This document shows positions 46,544 to 58,476 of a stretch of 64,000 nt of DNA, in pieces. The position numbers and the translations under genes were made by a program. Within the stretch, counting starts at the first letter, position 1. Each line of letters starts with the position of its first letter. This stretch comes from Magicicada septendecula (taxonomy: Eukaryota; Arthropoda; Insecta; Hemiptera; Cicadidae), in the NCBI GenBank assembly GCA_034769895.1, contig CM068368.1, positions 337,365,076 to 337,429,075 on the forward strand, read 5' to 3'. Under the pieces are notes generated by a model. The model worked only from the letters and a program-made list of their open reading frames with translations. It did no database searches and was not told the origin of the DNA.

Positions 46544-47796
46544 GGCGCTGGTCTAGACCTAGGTGGTGCTGGTCGCGCGCGCCCTCGCATACAATTTCTC
46601 GCCACGTGTTCCGGGCGGTTACAATTATAACAAATCACAGTATTTGAATTTGTTTGCTGACGATTTCGAGCTGGGTGGGCCTGTCGGGGGAAGGTAGGCT
46701 CTCTGGCCCCTTCCGATGTCTGAGGTCTTGGTTCGGCTCGTCTACTGTTTCCGCTCGCCTGGTCGGTCATCTGCATGGTCTCCGTCATAACGCAGAGTCG
46801 CTCCAGGTCGGTAAACCACTGCGGCCGCTGTGCAAAAACTAGTCGCAGACGGTCGTCGGCAGAGACGCCGTCGAGGATGTGTTGGACTACCTCTTCCTCC
46901 GACATGCCCATTCCCAGAATACGAGCTACCTGGCGCATTCGCAGCACATACTGGGCCAATGTTTCGCCCCGTGCCTGTACTTTATAAAAATGCCGATGGC
47001 GCAATTGCTCCATCATTCTACTGGGTACGAACGCCCTCAGCACCACCCGGTGGAACTCATCCACACCTTCCTTGCGTCGCATTACCTCCGCCACCCTGTC
47101 AGCCATGGTACCGCGACAGTAGGGGAAGATGAGTTCGAGCACCGTTCGCTCCAGCATACCCGGATAGTCCTTCAATTCAAAGACTATCTTGAAAAAAGGG
47201 AGTAGTTTATCTGCTTCCAGTCCGTCCACGACTGGCAGTTGTTTAATAATATCGGCAAGTGGGTTGGGCAGGTGGTTGTACGTTGCCGCCCCCGAACCAG
47301 TCCGTACAGGCTCTACTTCTTTGTATGAAGAAGTGTTCAGCGCTGAGATCACGGACTCCTCAACAACCGGAATTGGGGTGGATGCTCTTACCGGTGGTGA
47401 CCCTTGGAGGGTCGAGGTAATCTCCTGTATAATCTCTTTTATATTATATGGTGGCGGTTCACTGACTTGTGCCAGTAAATTCTGCAGCCGATGAATCAAG
47501 TGCTGCATACGTTGCCGGATCCGCCGGACAACGAGAGAGCATCCCGGTCCCTCCTCCAAACTTTCGACGGATTGAGCCAACTCCTGCAGCTCACCCCACT
47601 TTTCCGTACACCGTTCCCACTCACTCTCGGGGTCAGTGATAGTGACCCTGGAGAGCGCATCTCCCGCGGTCAGCGCTTCACGGAGCAGCCGCCGTAAGGT
47701 TTGGACATTGCCTTGGGTTTCTTTACCCCGGGCCCGGAGCTCGAACTCAATTTCCTCCCTTAAAAACAACTCAGGGTTTATCGAAGTCATCCTCAC
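46534..47796 (-). CDS. gag: Gypsy family 2 Gag, copy 1
   Basis: A 420-residue open frame, MRMTSINPELFLREEIEFEL at the start, with a capsid-like middle (LPFFKIVFELKDYPGMLERT, VLELIFPYCRGTMADRVAEV, FVPSRMMEQLRHRHFYKVQA, ETLAQYVLRMRQVARILGM) and a basic, Pro-rich end. The zinc knuckle reads CYNCNRPEHVARNC: the usual Gly before His is Glu here, while copy 2 has Gly. Assembles particles and packages RNA. The gene is otherwise intact. The stop at 46,534 overlaps the frameshift signal. Confidence 0.93.
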   Translation of the reverse strand: MRMTSINPELFLREEIEFELRARGKETQGNVQTLRRLLREALTAGDALSRVTITDPESEWERCTEKWGELQELAQSVESLEEGPGCSLVVRRIRQRMQHLIHRLQNLLAQVSEPPPYNIKEIIQEITSTLQGSPPVRASTPIPVVEESVISALNTSSYKEVEPVRTGSGAATYNHLPNPLADIIKQLPVVDGLEADKLLPFFKIVFELKDYPGMLERTVLELIFPYCRGTMADRVAEVMRRKEGVDEFHRVVLRAFVPSRMMEQLRHRHFYKVQARGETLAQYVLRMRQVARILGMGMSEEEVVQHILDGVSADDRLRLVFAQRPQWFTDLERLCVMTETMQMTDQASGNSRRAEPRPQTSEGAREPTFPRQAHPARNRQQTNSNTVICYNCNRPEHVARNCMRGRARPAPPRSRPAPKN

Positions 47797-50044
47797 TTCG
47801 CGGTCGGCACACTTAACAAAAACTTTAAAACTTATTCTAAATAACCAGAATCTGAAAAACCCAAGTACTGTTCTTCCAAAGAGTAGACTGCGGGTCCACC
47901 TACCGATGCGAGAACTAGCCCACTAACTGAACAGCTCACACTCGATTACACCAGACAAAAGGAACGCGACACACACACAACACACACAACACGAAAAACA
48001 AAATACCGACCAACGAAAGTTTATTTTAACCATTTCTTAGGTTACCTCCGGCTACCATTTATCGGCAGAAACCGACTGCCGATCGGGCCATACCGCCTAA
48101 TCAGAAAAACAACCGCAACACCTCCCCAATCATGGGCAAGGTAAACTCAAACTAACCAAGCACCGACTGCGATAAGTCTTGCCCAGGGATTTCCCCTTCT
48201 AAAATTTCCTACCACGTGGCACTATTCACTATGCAAGGCGGGCAAGTACATATACATATGTTTCAAACCTTAAAACTAACAAAAAATTTTCAACCTTGGG
48301 ATATAGGGCCTTTAAAATTTTTCTAAGTTCTATTTGAACTAAACATTGTGAAAATTCCAAAATATTTCCTAAGTTTGCAAGCCCCGTCACACCCACAGGA
48401 CCCTCATCGTAAGCGCGCTCTGCTACCAAATGAAACCCCTACTTCATTTTGAGTAGTTAAAACAAAAAGAATATTTCTTTTTGTAAAGAGGGGTTACAAG
48501 TTAATTAAAACTAGGCTAAGGCCTAGAGAAGCTAAAAATTGCGCTGGATCCAGTAAGACGGGACTTGCAATAAAAACTCAAGAATTAAATAATTAACAAT
48601 CCCATTTTATTATTCTATCTCATAATAAAAATAACAAAAAAACAACAGTGATTTATAATTCCCCATTTAAATGGTTAACTAAAGAAGTATACCCTCTCAA
48701 CAAGGCCACCTGAAAAATATTAACTGAATCCACGAAAATAATTGCTATGTCACCATCAATGAATTGAAAATTTAAAATAATCATTAACCTCAAAATAAAA
48801 CTCCCATTAAACTATTTATTAAAATATAAAATTTATATCATATGTTTCTTTTAAAATGCAGTATATAAATTGATGAAGGTAAATGATTTCATTCACAGTT
48901 ACTATTAATAATTAAAATAATTACTCATCCAATTTAAATGAACTTTAAAGGTGACACTTACTATACTTGTTAAATAAAATAATTAATTTAAAGAAATGAT
49001 CAGCCACGATTATTGAGATAGAATACTCGTCTACTGGTGTATATAAATTCTAATAATAAATCCCTATATCCCACCAAAAGTACAGCAATGCATAATATTT
49101 ATATATATATATATATATATATGTCCCCCAAAATGTACACAGAAATATACAGACATAACATGTTCCACAAGACAAATTACATATACAATAGTATAAAAAT
49201 ACATAAAGGTCTCTTGCCACGCCCTTTTTTTATATTACCCTTCTGGTGTATATAAATTCTAAACTTCTTCTTTATAGGAATCCCAATTAGGATTAAAGAT
49301 TTATTTCTATAAATGTACCCCCATGGTGTGGGTTAATTGCACGTCATGTGTATCATAAACTATTGCATACAAATGTCCCCAGGACATTAAAATTTAAAAC
49401 CAAGTGCCTAAGTGGCTAAGTGCTAAAATACTTAATTAAGGTGAGAAATAAAATTGTTTAAAATAATTAACGCCCCCCCCCAGTTACCATGATTAATATA
49501 AAGAATTTATATAGACTAAAATAGGGCCAATTAATGAAAAGAGAAAAATTGCACCATATTAGCACCTTATATAAAAAAATACATTTGTGTGTCAGAGACG
49601 GACATGTTTCTTCAACTTATAACCAGTCTCAACAACCTTGTTTCGACAAACAAGTTGAAAAGTGTTTCGACAGGCACCGCTTGGTTGAAACTAATTTAAA
49701 ATAACACCTACCTCCCCAGTAATCTTTTTATACAAATGACATAACCTGATTTTAAAAATAAGAGAAAATATATGTTTTTATGCCTAGTAAATTAAACTTG
49801 AGAAAATTACTAATAACAAAACTGACTTTAAATCTGTAGCGAAAGCCCTATAAAGAAATGAGTGGAAATCTAAGTTGGATGCTGCGTTGTAGACATGTCA
49901 GTCTCTGAACTGACAATTTACTATACATATATTGAAATTTTACAATTAATTCTTAGTGTTCACACTAAACTGTCCCATCAGTTGGGGATCCAAATGAATG
50001 TATACTTGAACGGTAAAACTGATGATTGTGTATAACTGGTGCCA
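47797..50044 (-). other. Gypsy family 2 long 5' leader, between copies 1 and LTR a
   Basis: 2.25 kb between gag ATG and the proposed LTR, with no coding frame. It contains an ACACACAACAC repeat (47,970-47,990), an (AT)n run (49,099-49,122) and a C8-9 run near 49,472. Right after the LTR, on the element's strand, TGGCACCAG (50,044-50,036) is a candidate primer-binding site. Unusually long for a Gypsy leader; the LTR could be longer than I set, or an older insertion may be included. Confidence 0.6.
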
Positions 50045-51345
50045 TGTTGATTCTACGTGTGAATAATAAATGGATATTTTTCACCTGCTTATATGTGCCC
50101 AGAAGGATGATCTCTTATTTGTAGCGTGGCGATCTCATGATTGGCATGTTGTTGTGGTCTTATTCTCTTCGGTGTCGAGTGTGGAGCTTTTAGGATGTCA
50201 TTCTTTCAGTCGTGTAGCAGGACTTGTCTCTATTCGGTGAACCCTGTTCACACATTACATTTTTAGTGAGAGACCACACACAAATTCCCCCACTGTTTGG
50301 ACACCCTCCAAAATCATAAATAAAAAAAACACCTAGTTATGTTGTACATAATAAAACTTGGTAACATTATTTTGGCCAACATGCCTTACTTAAAAAGTTC
50401 TCTAACAATGATTCTTTATAACGCTTTATAACTTGAACCTCACTGAATGTGAGTTGCTTTTGCAATATAATAATTTATCTTGGCTCTGTAACATCTTATG
50501 AACTTATTACTTTGAGTGAAATTGAGGTTACCACGTGGCGAAGAATTTATTTAAAACACATAGTTTTTTACTCCATAGAATCTGAGAATACTATTACTTT
50601 GAATGAGACATGATTTACGTTTAAAACGTGCCTGAGTAAGTTCCCAATTATATATGTATAAAGTTTTACTGTCATTGTAGCAAAACTTTATACCACTTAA
50701 TGACGACACATTGTGTAACAGGTTAAGTGCTCAACCGAATCTCGTTACATCGGTGTTAATGAAAGTGCAAAATTAAATATATTGTAGTTATTGTACTTTA
50801 GGTATTAAAGCCGAGATTCTGACACTCAAATAATCAAGTTTTATTGGTTTATAAAAACTTTACGAACAATTACGTCTCTCACCATGCATGATTCAACAAG
50901 TGGGCACGCTTACTCAAGCTTACTAAAAAAACGTTTTCTCCTTTAAAAATTTAGTATATAATTAATATAATGAAATCAAAACTCACCGCAGTCGTGAAGA
51001 GAAATTTATCTAGACATAGTTAGAAGAAGTTAGTTGGAATTCCTTCCTCTCCACCGAAGAGAAAAAGCGTCCGTCAACCCTGAAGTATTTTGTTAGACAA
51101 AACTTAGATAATTCGGCATCGTCTCGTTTGCGTACCGCAATTAACGCCAGGGAGCAGCACGGGGATTTTCGTACCACCGAGAGTCGGCAAGTGCCGCCCC
51201 CCGACCGCCGTTGTCTAAACTATTAATTTTTCCTAAACACAGGTAGAGCGCAGCACTAATTATTACTTTAAATTTCGTACTGCCAATAACGTCAAAACTG
51301 CCGATAAAATTACTGAACTCGCGCTGAATCTTTTGACTCAGCACA
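50045..51345 (-). repeat. Gypsy family 2 LTR a (shared by copies 1 and 2)
   Basis: 1,301 bp. On the element's strand it starts TGTGCTGAGTC (51,345), directly after the purine tract CTTTTGGGGTGAGGG (51,346-51,360), and ends GAATCAACA followed at once by TGG, so it has the TGT...ACA form. AATAAAAC and TTTATAAACC near 50,840-50,860 are possible polyadenylation and TATA elements. The outer end is proven by LTR c, which stops at exactly the same base. The inner end rests on motif only. Confidence 0.75.
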
Positions 51346-51708
51346 CCCTCACCCCAAAAGGGCAACATAGTTGCCCCAACGTTAAAGGCCAGGAGGGTAC
51401 CCTGCAGTGTACCTCTCCCCAAAAGATACCAGTGGACGTCGTGGTTGGGTTGGCTCAGCTGAGCTTGCTCTCAGGAGAACAGAAATCAAAAGGAAAACGA
51501 AAGAGACGAAAGAAGATATGTATTATGTAAGTGTGCGGGTGCTGCATGCTGACCTGATCAGAGTCCGCATACAGCACAAGAGAGAGAGACAGGAAAAGAC
51601 AAAAGAAAGATTCATACGTATGGATCTTCCGACCTCCTGAGGCTCGCCCCATTCGCCTGAACACGACTTCCACATATAACAAGGACCTCGGTCCTATCTT
51701 TACGGGGA
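51346..51708 (-). other. Gypsy family 2 polypurine tract and 3' untranslated region, copy 2
   Basis: Between the pol stop and LTR a. It holds the polypurine tract next to the LTR and a second purine-rich word, TTTTGGGGAGAGG, at about 51,412-51,424. No env frame. Confidence 0.75.
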
Positions 51709-54465
51709 CTATCCCCCTTCGAACGTTTTGGATAGCCCCCGACAACGTTTAAGTTTGGAAATGTGGCTTGTCATCAACTTTTGTTTGTCTCCCGGTACGC
51801 CCAGCCGGGCCGTCACCGGTGACGTAAATCCTATGATTCGGTATGGCCCCGACCAACGGTAGCATAGCTTTGCAGCACGTTTGTCGGCGGCAGAGCTGAG
51901 TGGGTGGCTTTGGCAATAGACCCAGTCGCCAATCAGGAAGGGGTTTGGAATACGCCCCTGATTATAACGCCGACGGACCCGCTCGTGCGCTCGCAGCAAA
52001 TTCTTCCGAGCCATTTTCCATCTCTCCGCAGTTTTATTATTGGGCTCCCGCGGCAGAAGATCTTCAATATCCCATAGGTTGGTCAACGGGAGTGCGGGCG
52101 AGAATCCAAACAAAATTTCAAAGGGCACGGCCTGATGACTGTCGTGTCTGGCCGTGTTGAAGGCTAATTGTAACCACTTCAGATTCTGATCCCAGGTGGT
52201 TTGTTGCTCAGCGTGATAAGCAATCAAGGCGGACCGGAGATTCCGATTGAATCTCTCCGCATGGGACGGTTGTGGGTAATAAGGGGAAGTGGTTACGTGT
52301 TTGATGCCACTGGCGAAACACATACGCCTAAATTCGTTTGAAATAAATTGCGGGCCATTGTCCGAGACAATGATGGTCGGAAGACCGAAATGCTGAAAAA
52401 CGTGGTTCTGTAAAGCGTTGATGGTCAAACGAGCGGTTGCCTGCCGTAAGGGCAGTAGCCAGGCAAACTTTGAAAAGGCATCTACACAAACAAGCAGGTA
52501 AGCATTACCTGACTTGCTACGGGGGAACGGCCCCACGTAGTCAATAAATAACTTTTCCATTGGTCTGCTCGCCACCTCAGAAGATAACAACCCTAGTTTG
52601 GTGTTCTGGGCAGGCTTGCTCAAGCCACACAGATGACAGTTTTTTACTCTCGTCGCGATGTCTCTATCCATGCCCTTCCAGATAAAATGTTTCCTAATAC
52701 TGGAAATGGTCTTCGAAATTCCCTTGTGGCCTCCGATTGGGGAATCATGGTAATAACTGAAGACCATGGGCACTAATTTGCTAGGCAGCACGATTTTAGG
52801 TGCTCGTCCTTTTCTTTCTCGACAACAAAGGACTCCCTTGGACAAGAAATAAGGGGCCTGTACGTTACCCTGCTTAATACTTTGGATGACTTGACCCAGC
52901 ACTTCGTCGTTTAACTGATGGGGTAACACATCAGTGAAGGCTAATGGAAAATCGAGAAGAACGGAACAGGGTTGCTCAGCTTGGGCATCACTGGGTTGGG
53001 AAAACATACGGGATAAGGCATCTGCAACCACATTCTGGGATCCCCTGATGTGTTGCACGGTGAACTTAAAGGATGAGATTTTCACCACCCATCTACCAAT
53101 TTTACCCAGTTGCCGGGGATGAGCTAGAAGCCATGAGAGAGCCTGATTGTCGGTCTCGAGCAGGAACTCAGCATGTTCCAGGAAACGCCTGAACTTATCT
53201 AGAGCGTATACAACAGCTAAACACTCTAGCTCATAAACGGATGATTTACGTTCTTGCTGGGTCAACGTGCGTGAGATAAAAGCCACAGGCTGCCTAGCGT
53301 CGTCAATAACCTGGGAAAGGACCGCTCCGAGCGCAACCGAACTCGCGTCCGTCTGCAAAATGAACGGCTTTGAAAAGTCGGGCATCCGCAACACCGGTGG
53401 GGAAATGATGGCTTCCTTCAAGGTATCAAAAGCCTTCTGTTGGTTTTCCCCCCATGCAAACTTTGCCCCCTTCTTCCTCAGTTCATTCAAGGGAGCGGCA
53501 ATTTCAGCGATATTCGGTATGAAACGCCGATAAAAATTTATCATACCGACGAATCTCGCTATGCCTTTCGCATCCCTTGGCGGAGGAAAGTCACGGATGC
53601 CTTGTGTCCTCTCTGGGTCTACCGTCACGCCCTTGTATGAAATTAAATGGCCCAAGAAAGAAATACTCTCTTGGGCGAAACGAACCTTTTCGGGATTGAC
53701 AGTGAGGCCAGCCTCTCTTAAACGACCCAACACCTCTCTTAAATGCCGCAGATGATCCTCGAAAGTCTCACTATACACCAACAGATCGTCAAGATAATTA
53801 TAGACGAAACGGAATTAGACGTCGTGAAAGACAGTGTCAAGAAGGCGAGTAAGTGTCTGGGCCCCCACAGCCAAACCCATGGGAACCCTTGTGTACTGGT
53901 ACAAATTCCAGGGTACACAAAAAGCTGTGTATGGTTTACTTTCTTTGGCAAGAGGTATCTGATGATAGGCCGCGTTCAGATCGATAATGGTATAAAATCT
54001 GGCCCCACTGAACCAATCAAAGGCCGAATGTAAATCCGGGAGGGGAACAGAATCCACCTCGATATTGGCGTTCAACTTCCTGTAATCTATAACCATTCTT
54101 TGTTTGCCACCAGGCTTTGGCACTAAAAATGCTGGACTGGCATAGCTGGAATGAGAAGGTTCAATCACCCCTTGGTCCAATAATTCTTGAACCTTCTCTC
54201 GCAGAATGGTCATCTTAGGAGGGGCAAACTTGTAAGGGTGTGACCTCACTATTTTCGTATCTGTAAGACTGATTTTATATTCCAGCAGGTGTGTGAGTCC
54301 CAAAGTAGGAGTTAACACCTCGGGAAATTCCTCACACAAATGATCTAAGGCCGTCTGCTGGGATGGAGTGAGATGGTCTCGTGCAGAATCGGGACAAGCT
54401 ACTTCTTGGATACCCGGCTTAGCGCCCTGGTACCCAAGGAACGGAATTAAAACCTCCCGATTAAA
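51709..54465 (-). pseudogene. Gypsy family 2 pol (RT-RNase H-integrase), copy 2, with one nonsense codon
   Basis: Full-length pol in one frame, broken only by TAA at 53,815-53,817, where copy 1 has Lys in FHDVKFRFVY, just before YNYLDDLLVYS. Motifs as in copy 1, plus the intact integrase C-terminus: NQGRIPNPFLIGDWVYCQSH, LCYRWSGPYRIIGF, TSHISKLKRCRGL, stop at 51,709. Upstream the frame is continuous with protease except for a second in-frame TAA at 54,466-54,468. Confidence 0.93.
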
Positions 54466-54948
54466 TTAAAAAAAACATTGGTGCGCTTGGATGTCCAGCA
54501 CGAGACCACTTTTTGCGATAAAATCGGCACCAATGATACAATCCACTCCCAGAGCAGGAGAAACCAGAAAAGACCACACCCAAGAAAACCCATCAATTTT
54601 GATCTTAAAGGAAGTAACCCGGGAGATAGGCAAGATTTCACGGGATGCTGTCCAGCATATAGCAGATGACTTTTCTGACCTTTTAATTAAACCCTGTCGT
54701 TCAAGGTCCGCATGTACCCGAGATGAAATGATGGATCGGGCTGAACCGGAGTCAACTAAGGCTCTGAGCTGACCCCCCTTTACCTCGAGCGACAGAAAGG
54801 GGCATACAGAAAGTTGTTGCGAGGTAGCGGACTGGACCTTGATATTTGAAGATTGGGCTTTTAACGACTGCCTGGAGGTCGACGGAAGTTGAACAGAATT
54901 GAAGCGGGGGGAAGACATCCTCCGAAATATCTTCCCCTGTCTACTTAG
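54466..54948 (-). pseudogene. Gypsy family 2 protease, copy 2
   Basis: Same sequence as copy 1 (LVDSGSARSIISSRV, IIGADFIAKSG), ending HQCFF then TAA. With eight T residues the frame stays that of pol, so the TAA is a plain in-frame stop between protease and RT; family 1 and 3 elements have Arg at the equivalent place (FFRFDRT). Entered by -1 shift from gag. Confidence 0.88.
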
Positions 54949-54954
54949 TTTTTT
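54908..54954 (-). promoter_or_regulatory. -1 ribosomal frameshift signal, Gypsy family 2 copy 2
   Basis: Identical to copy 1: heptamer A AAA AAC at 54,954-54,948 touching the gag TAA, 10-nt spacer, then 8-bp perfect hairpin (54,937-54,930 with 54,915-54,908). Gag and pol frames differ by -1 as required. Confidence 0.87.
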
Positions 54955-56207
54955 GGCGCTGGTCTAGACCTAGGTGGTGCTGGTCGCGCGCGCCCTCGCA
55001 TACAATTTCTCGCCACGTGTCCCGGGCGGTTACAATTATAACAAATCACAGTATTTGAATTTGTTTGCTGACGATTTCGAGCTGGCTGGGCCTGTCGGGG
55101 GAAGGTAGGCTCTCTGGCCCCTTCCGATGTCTGAGGTCTTGGTTCGGCTCGTCTACTGTTTCCGCTCGCCTGGTCGGTCATCTGCATGGTCTCCGTCATA
55201 ACGCAGAGTCGCTCCAGGTCGGTAAACCACTGCGGCCGCTGTGCAAAAACTAGTCGCAGACGGTCGTCGGCAGAGACGCCGTCGAGGATGTGTTGGACTA
55301 CCTCTTCCTCCGACATGCCCATTCCCAGAATACGAGCTACCTGGCGCATTCGCAGCACATACTGGGCCAATGTTTCGCCCCGTGCCTGTACTTTATAAAA
55401 ATGCCGATGGCGCAATTGCTCCATCATTCTACTGGGTACGAACGCCCTCAGCACCACCCGGTGGAACTCATCCACACCTTCCTTGCGTCGCATTACCTCC
55501 GCCACCCTGTCAGCCATGGTACCGCGACAGTAGGGGAAGATGAGTTCGAGCACCGTTCGCTCCAGCATACCCGGATAGTCCTTCAATTCAAAGACTATCT
55601 TGAAAAAAGGGAGTAGTTTATCTGCTTCCAGTCCGTCCACGACTGGCAGTTGTTTAATAATATCGGCAAGTGGGTTGGGCAGGTGGTTGTACGTTGCCGC
55701 CCCCGAACCAGTCCGTACAGGCTCTACTTCTTTGTATGAAGAAGTGTTCAGCGCTGAGATCACGGACTCCTCAACAACCGGAATTGGGGTGGATGCTCTT
55801 ACCGGTGGTGACCCTTGGAGGGTCGAGGTAATCTCCTGTATAATCTCTTTTATATTATATGGTGGCGGTTCACTGACTTGTGCCAGTAAATTCTGCAGCC
55901 GATGAATCAAGTGCTGCATACGTTGCCGGATCCGCCGGACAACGAGAGAGCATCCCGGTCCCTCCTCCAAACTTTCGACGGATTGAGCCAACTCCTGCAG
56001 CTCACCCCACTTTTCCGTACACCGTTCCCACTCACTCTCGGGGTCAGTGATAGTGACCCTGGAGAGCGCATCTCCCGCGGTCAGCGCTTCACGGAGCAGC
56101 CGCCGTAAGGTTTGGACATTGCCTTGGGTTTCTTTACCCCGGGCCCGGAGCTCGAACTCAATTTCCTCCCTTAAAAACAACTCAGGATTTATCGAAGTCA
56201 TCCTCAC
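54945..56207 (-). CDS. gag: Gypsy family 2 Gag, copy 2
   Basis: 420 residues, nearly identical to copy 1. It differs at the zinc knuckle, which here is the normal CYNCNRPGHVARNC, and at one residue before it (AQPARN versus AHPARN). It starts MRMTSINPELF and ends RSRPAPKN at the frameshift site. Intact open frame. Particle assembly and RNA binding. Confidence 0.95.
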   Translation of the reverse strand: MRMTSINPELFLREEIEFELRARGKETQGNVQTLRRLLREALTAGDALSRVTITDPESEWERCTEKWGELQELAQSVESLEEGPGCSLVVRRIRQRMQHLIHRLQNLLAQVSEPPPYNIKEIIQEITSTLQGSPPVRASTPIPVVEESVISALNTSSYKEVEPVRTGSGAATYNHLPNPLADIIKQLPVVDGLEADKLLPFFKIVFELKDYPGMLERTVLELIFPYCRGTMADRVAEVMRRKEGVDEFHRVVLRAFVPSRMMEQLRHRHFYKVQARGETLAQYVLRMRQVARILGMGMSEEEVVQHILDGVSADDRLRLVFAQRPQWFTDLERLCVMTETMQMTDQASGNSRRAEPRPQTSEGAREPTFPRQAQPARNRQQTNSNTVICYNCNRPGHVARNCMRGRARPAPPRSRPAPKN

Positions 56208-57515
56208 TTCGCGGTCGGCACACTTAACAAAAACTTTAAAACTTATTCTAAATAACCAGAATCTGAAAAACCCAAGTACTGTTCTTCCAAAGAGTAGACT
56301 GCGGGTCCACCTACCGATGCGAGAACTAGCCCACTAACTGAACAGCTCACACTCGATTACACCAGACAAAAGGAACGCGACACACACACAACACACACAA
56401 CACACACAACACGAAAAACAAAATACCGACCAACGAAAGTTTATTTTAACCATTTCTTAGGTTACCTCCGGCTACCATTTATCGGCAGAAACCGACTGCC
56501 GATCGGGCCATACCGCCTAATCAGAAAAACAACCGCAACACCTCCCCAATCATGGGCAAGGTAAACTCAAACTAACCAAGCACCGACTGCGATAAGTCTT
56601 GCCCAGGGATTTCCCCTTCTAAAATTTCCTACCACGTGGCACTATTCACTATGCAAGGCGGGCAAGTACATATACATATGTTTCAAACCTTAAAACTAAC
56701 AAAAAATTTTCAACCTTGGGATATAGGGCCTTTAAAATTTTTCTAAGTTCTATTTGAACTAAACATTGTGAAAATTCCAAAATATTTCCTAAGTTTGCAA
56801 GCCCCGTCACACCCACAGGACCCTCATCGTAAGCGCGCTCTGCTACCAAATGAAACCCCTACTTCATTTTGAGTAGTTAAAACAAAAAGAATATTTCTTT
56901 TTGTAAAGAGGGGTTACAAGTTAATTAAAACTAGGCTAAGGCCTAGAGAAGCTAAAAATTGCGCTGGATCCAGTAAGACGGGACTTGCAATAAAAACTCA
57001 AGAATTAAATAATTAACAATCCCATTTTATTATTCTATCTCATAATAAAAATAACAAAAAAACAACAGTGATTTATAATTCCCCATTTAAATGGTTAACT
57101 AAAGAAGTATACCCTCTCAACAAGGCCACCTGAAAAATATTAACTGAATCCACGAAAATAATTGCTATGTCACCATCAATGAATTGAAAATTTAAAATAA
57201 TCATTAACCTCAAAATAAAACTCCCATTAAACTATTTATTAAAATATAAAATTTATATCATATGTTTCTTTTAAAATGCAGTATATAAATTGATGAAGGT
57301 AAATGATTTCATTCACAGTTACTATTAATAATTAAAATAATTACTCATCCAATTTAAATGAACTTTAAAGGTGACACTTACTATACTTGTTAAATAAAAT
57401 AATTAATTTAAAGAAATGATCAGCCACGATTATTGAGATAGAATACTCGTCTACTGGTGTATATAAATTCTAATAATAAATCCCTATATCCCACCAAAAG
57501 TACAGCAATGCATAA

Positions 57516-57558
<43 letters not shown>

Positions 57559-58476
57559 CCCAAAATGTACACAGAAATATACAGACATAACATGTTCCAC
57601 AAGACAAATTACATATACAATAGTATAAAAATACATAAAGGTCTCTTGCCACGCCCTTTTTTTATATTACCCTTCTGGTGTATATAAATTCTAAACTTCT
57701 TCTTTATAGGAATCCCAATTAGGATTAAAGATTTATTTCTATAAATGTACCCCCATGGTGTGGGTTAATTGCACGTCATGTGTATCATAAACTATTGCAT
57801 ACAAATGTCACCAGGACATTAAAATTTAAAACCAAGTGCCTAAGTGGCTAAGTGCTAAAATACTTAATTAAGGTGAGAAATAAAATTGTTTAAAATAATT
57901 AACGCCCCCCCCCAGTTACCATGATTAATATAAAGAATTTATATAGACTAAAATAGGGCCAATTAATGAAAAGAGAAAAATTGCACCATATTAGCACCTT
58001 ATATAAAAAAATACATTTGTGTGTCAGAGACGGACATGTTTCTTCAACTTATAACCAGTCTCAACAACCTTGTTTCGACAAACAAGTTGAAAAGTGTTTC
58101 GACAGGCACCGCTTGGTTGAAACTAATTTAAAATAACACCTACCTCCCCAGTAATCTTTTTATACAAATGACATAACCTGATTTTAAAAATAAGAGAAAA
58201 TATATGTTTTTATGCCTAGTAAATTAAACTTGAGAAAATTACTAATAACAAAACTGACTTTAAATCTGTAGCGAAAGCCCTATAAAGAAATGAGTGGAAA
58301 TCTAAGTTGGATGCTGTGTTGTAGACATGTCAGTCTCTGAACTGACAATTTACTATACATATATTGAAATTTTACAATTAATTCTTAGTGTTCACACTAA
58401 ACTGTCCCATCAGTTGGGGATCCAAATGAATGTATACTTGAACGGTAAAACTGATGATTGTGTATAACTGGTGCCA
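56208..58476 (-). other. Gypsy family 2 long 5' leader, copy 2
   Basis: Same as 47,797-50,044, with a longer (AT)n run (57,520-57,554) and one more ACACA unit near 56,395. Candidate primer site TGGCACCAG at 58,476-58,468 on the element's strand. No gene. Confidence 0.6.

Noticed and set aside
46654..47926. Several plus-strand frames of 60-108 codons opposite gag (and their copies at 55,065-56,337)
   Set aside because: Antisense shadows of the Gag frame; duplicated only because gag is duplicated.
48600..49700. Possible LTR left border further left (long ~3.3-kb LTR)
   Set aside because: No TG...CA end followed by a TGG primer site was found there; the border at 50,045 fits both, though solo LTRs are needed to be sure.
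51141..51745. Minus and plus frames of 65-96 codons in the LTR/3' UTR, repeated at 59,573-60,177
   Set aside because: They lie across the LTR end and purine tract with no start context or motif; an env gene was considered and rejected because there is no signal peptide or membrane-anchored frame of suitable length.
54461..54476. T8 run as a second programmed frameshift site
   Set aside because: Neither -1 nor +1 slippage leads into a long open frame; the downstream RT is already in the upstream frame in copy 2.
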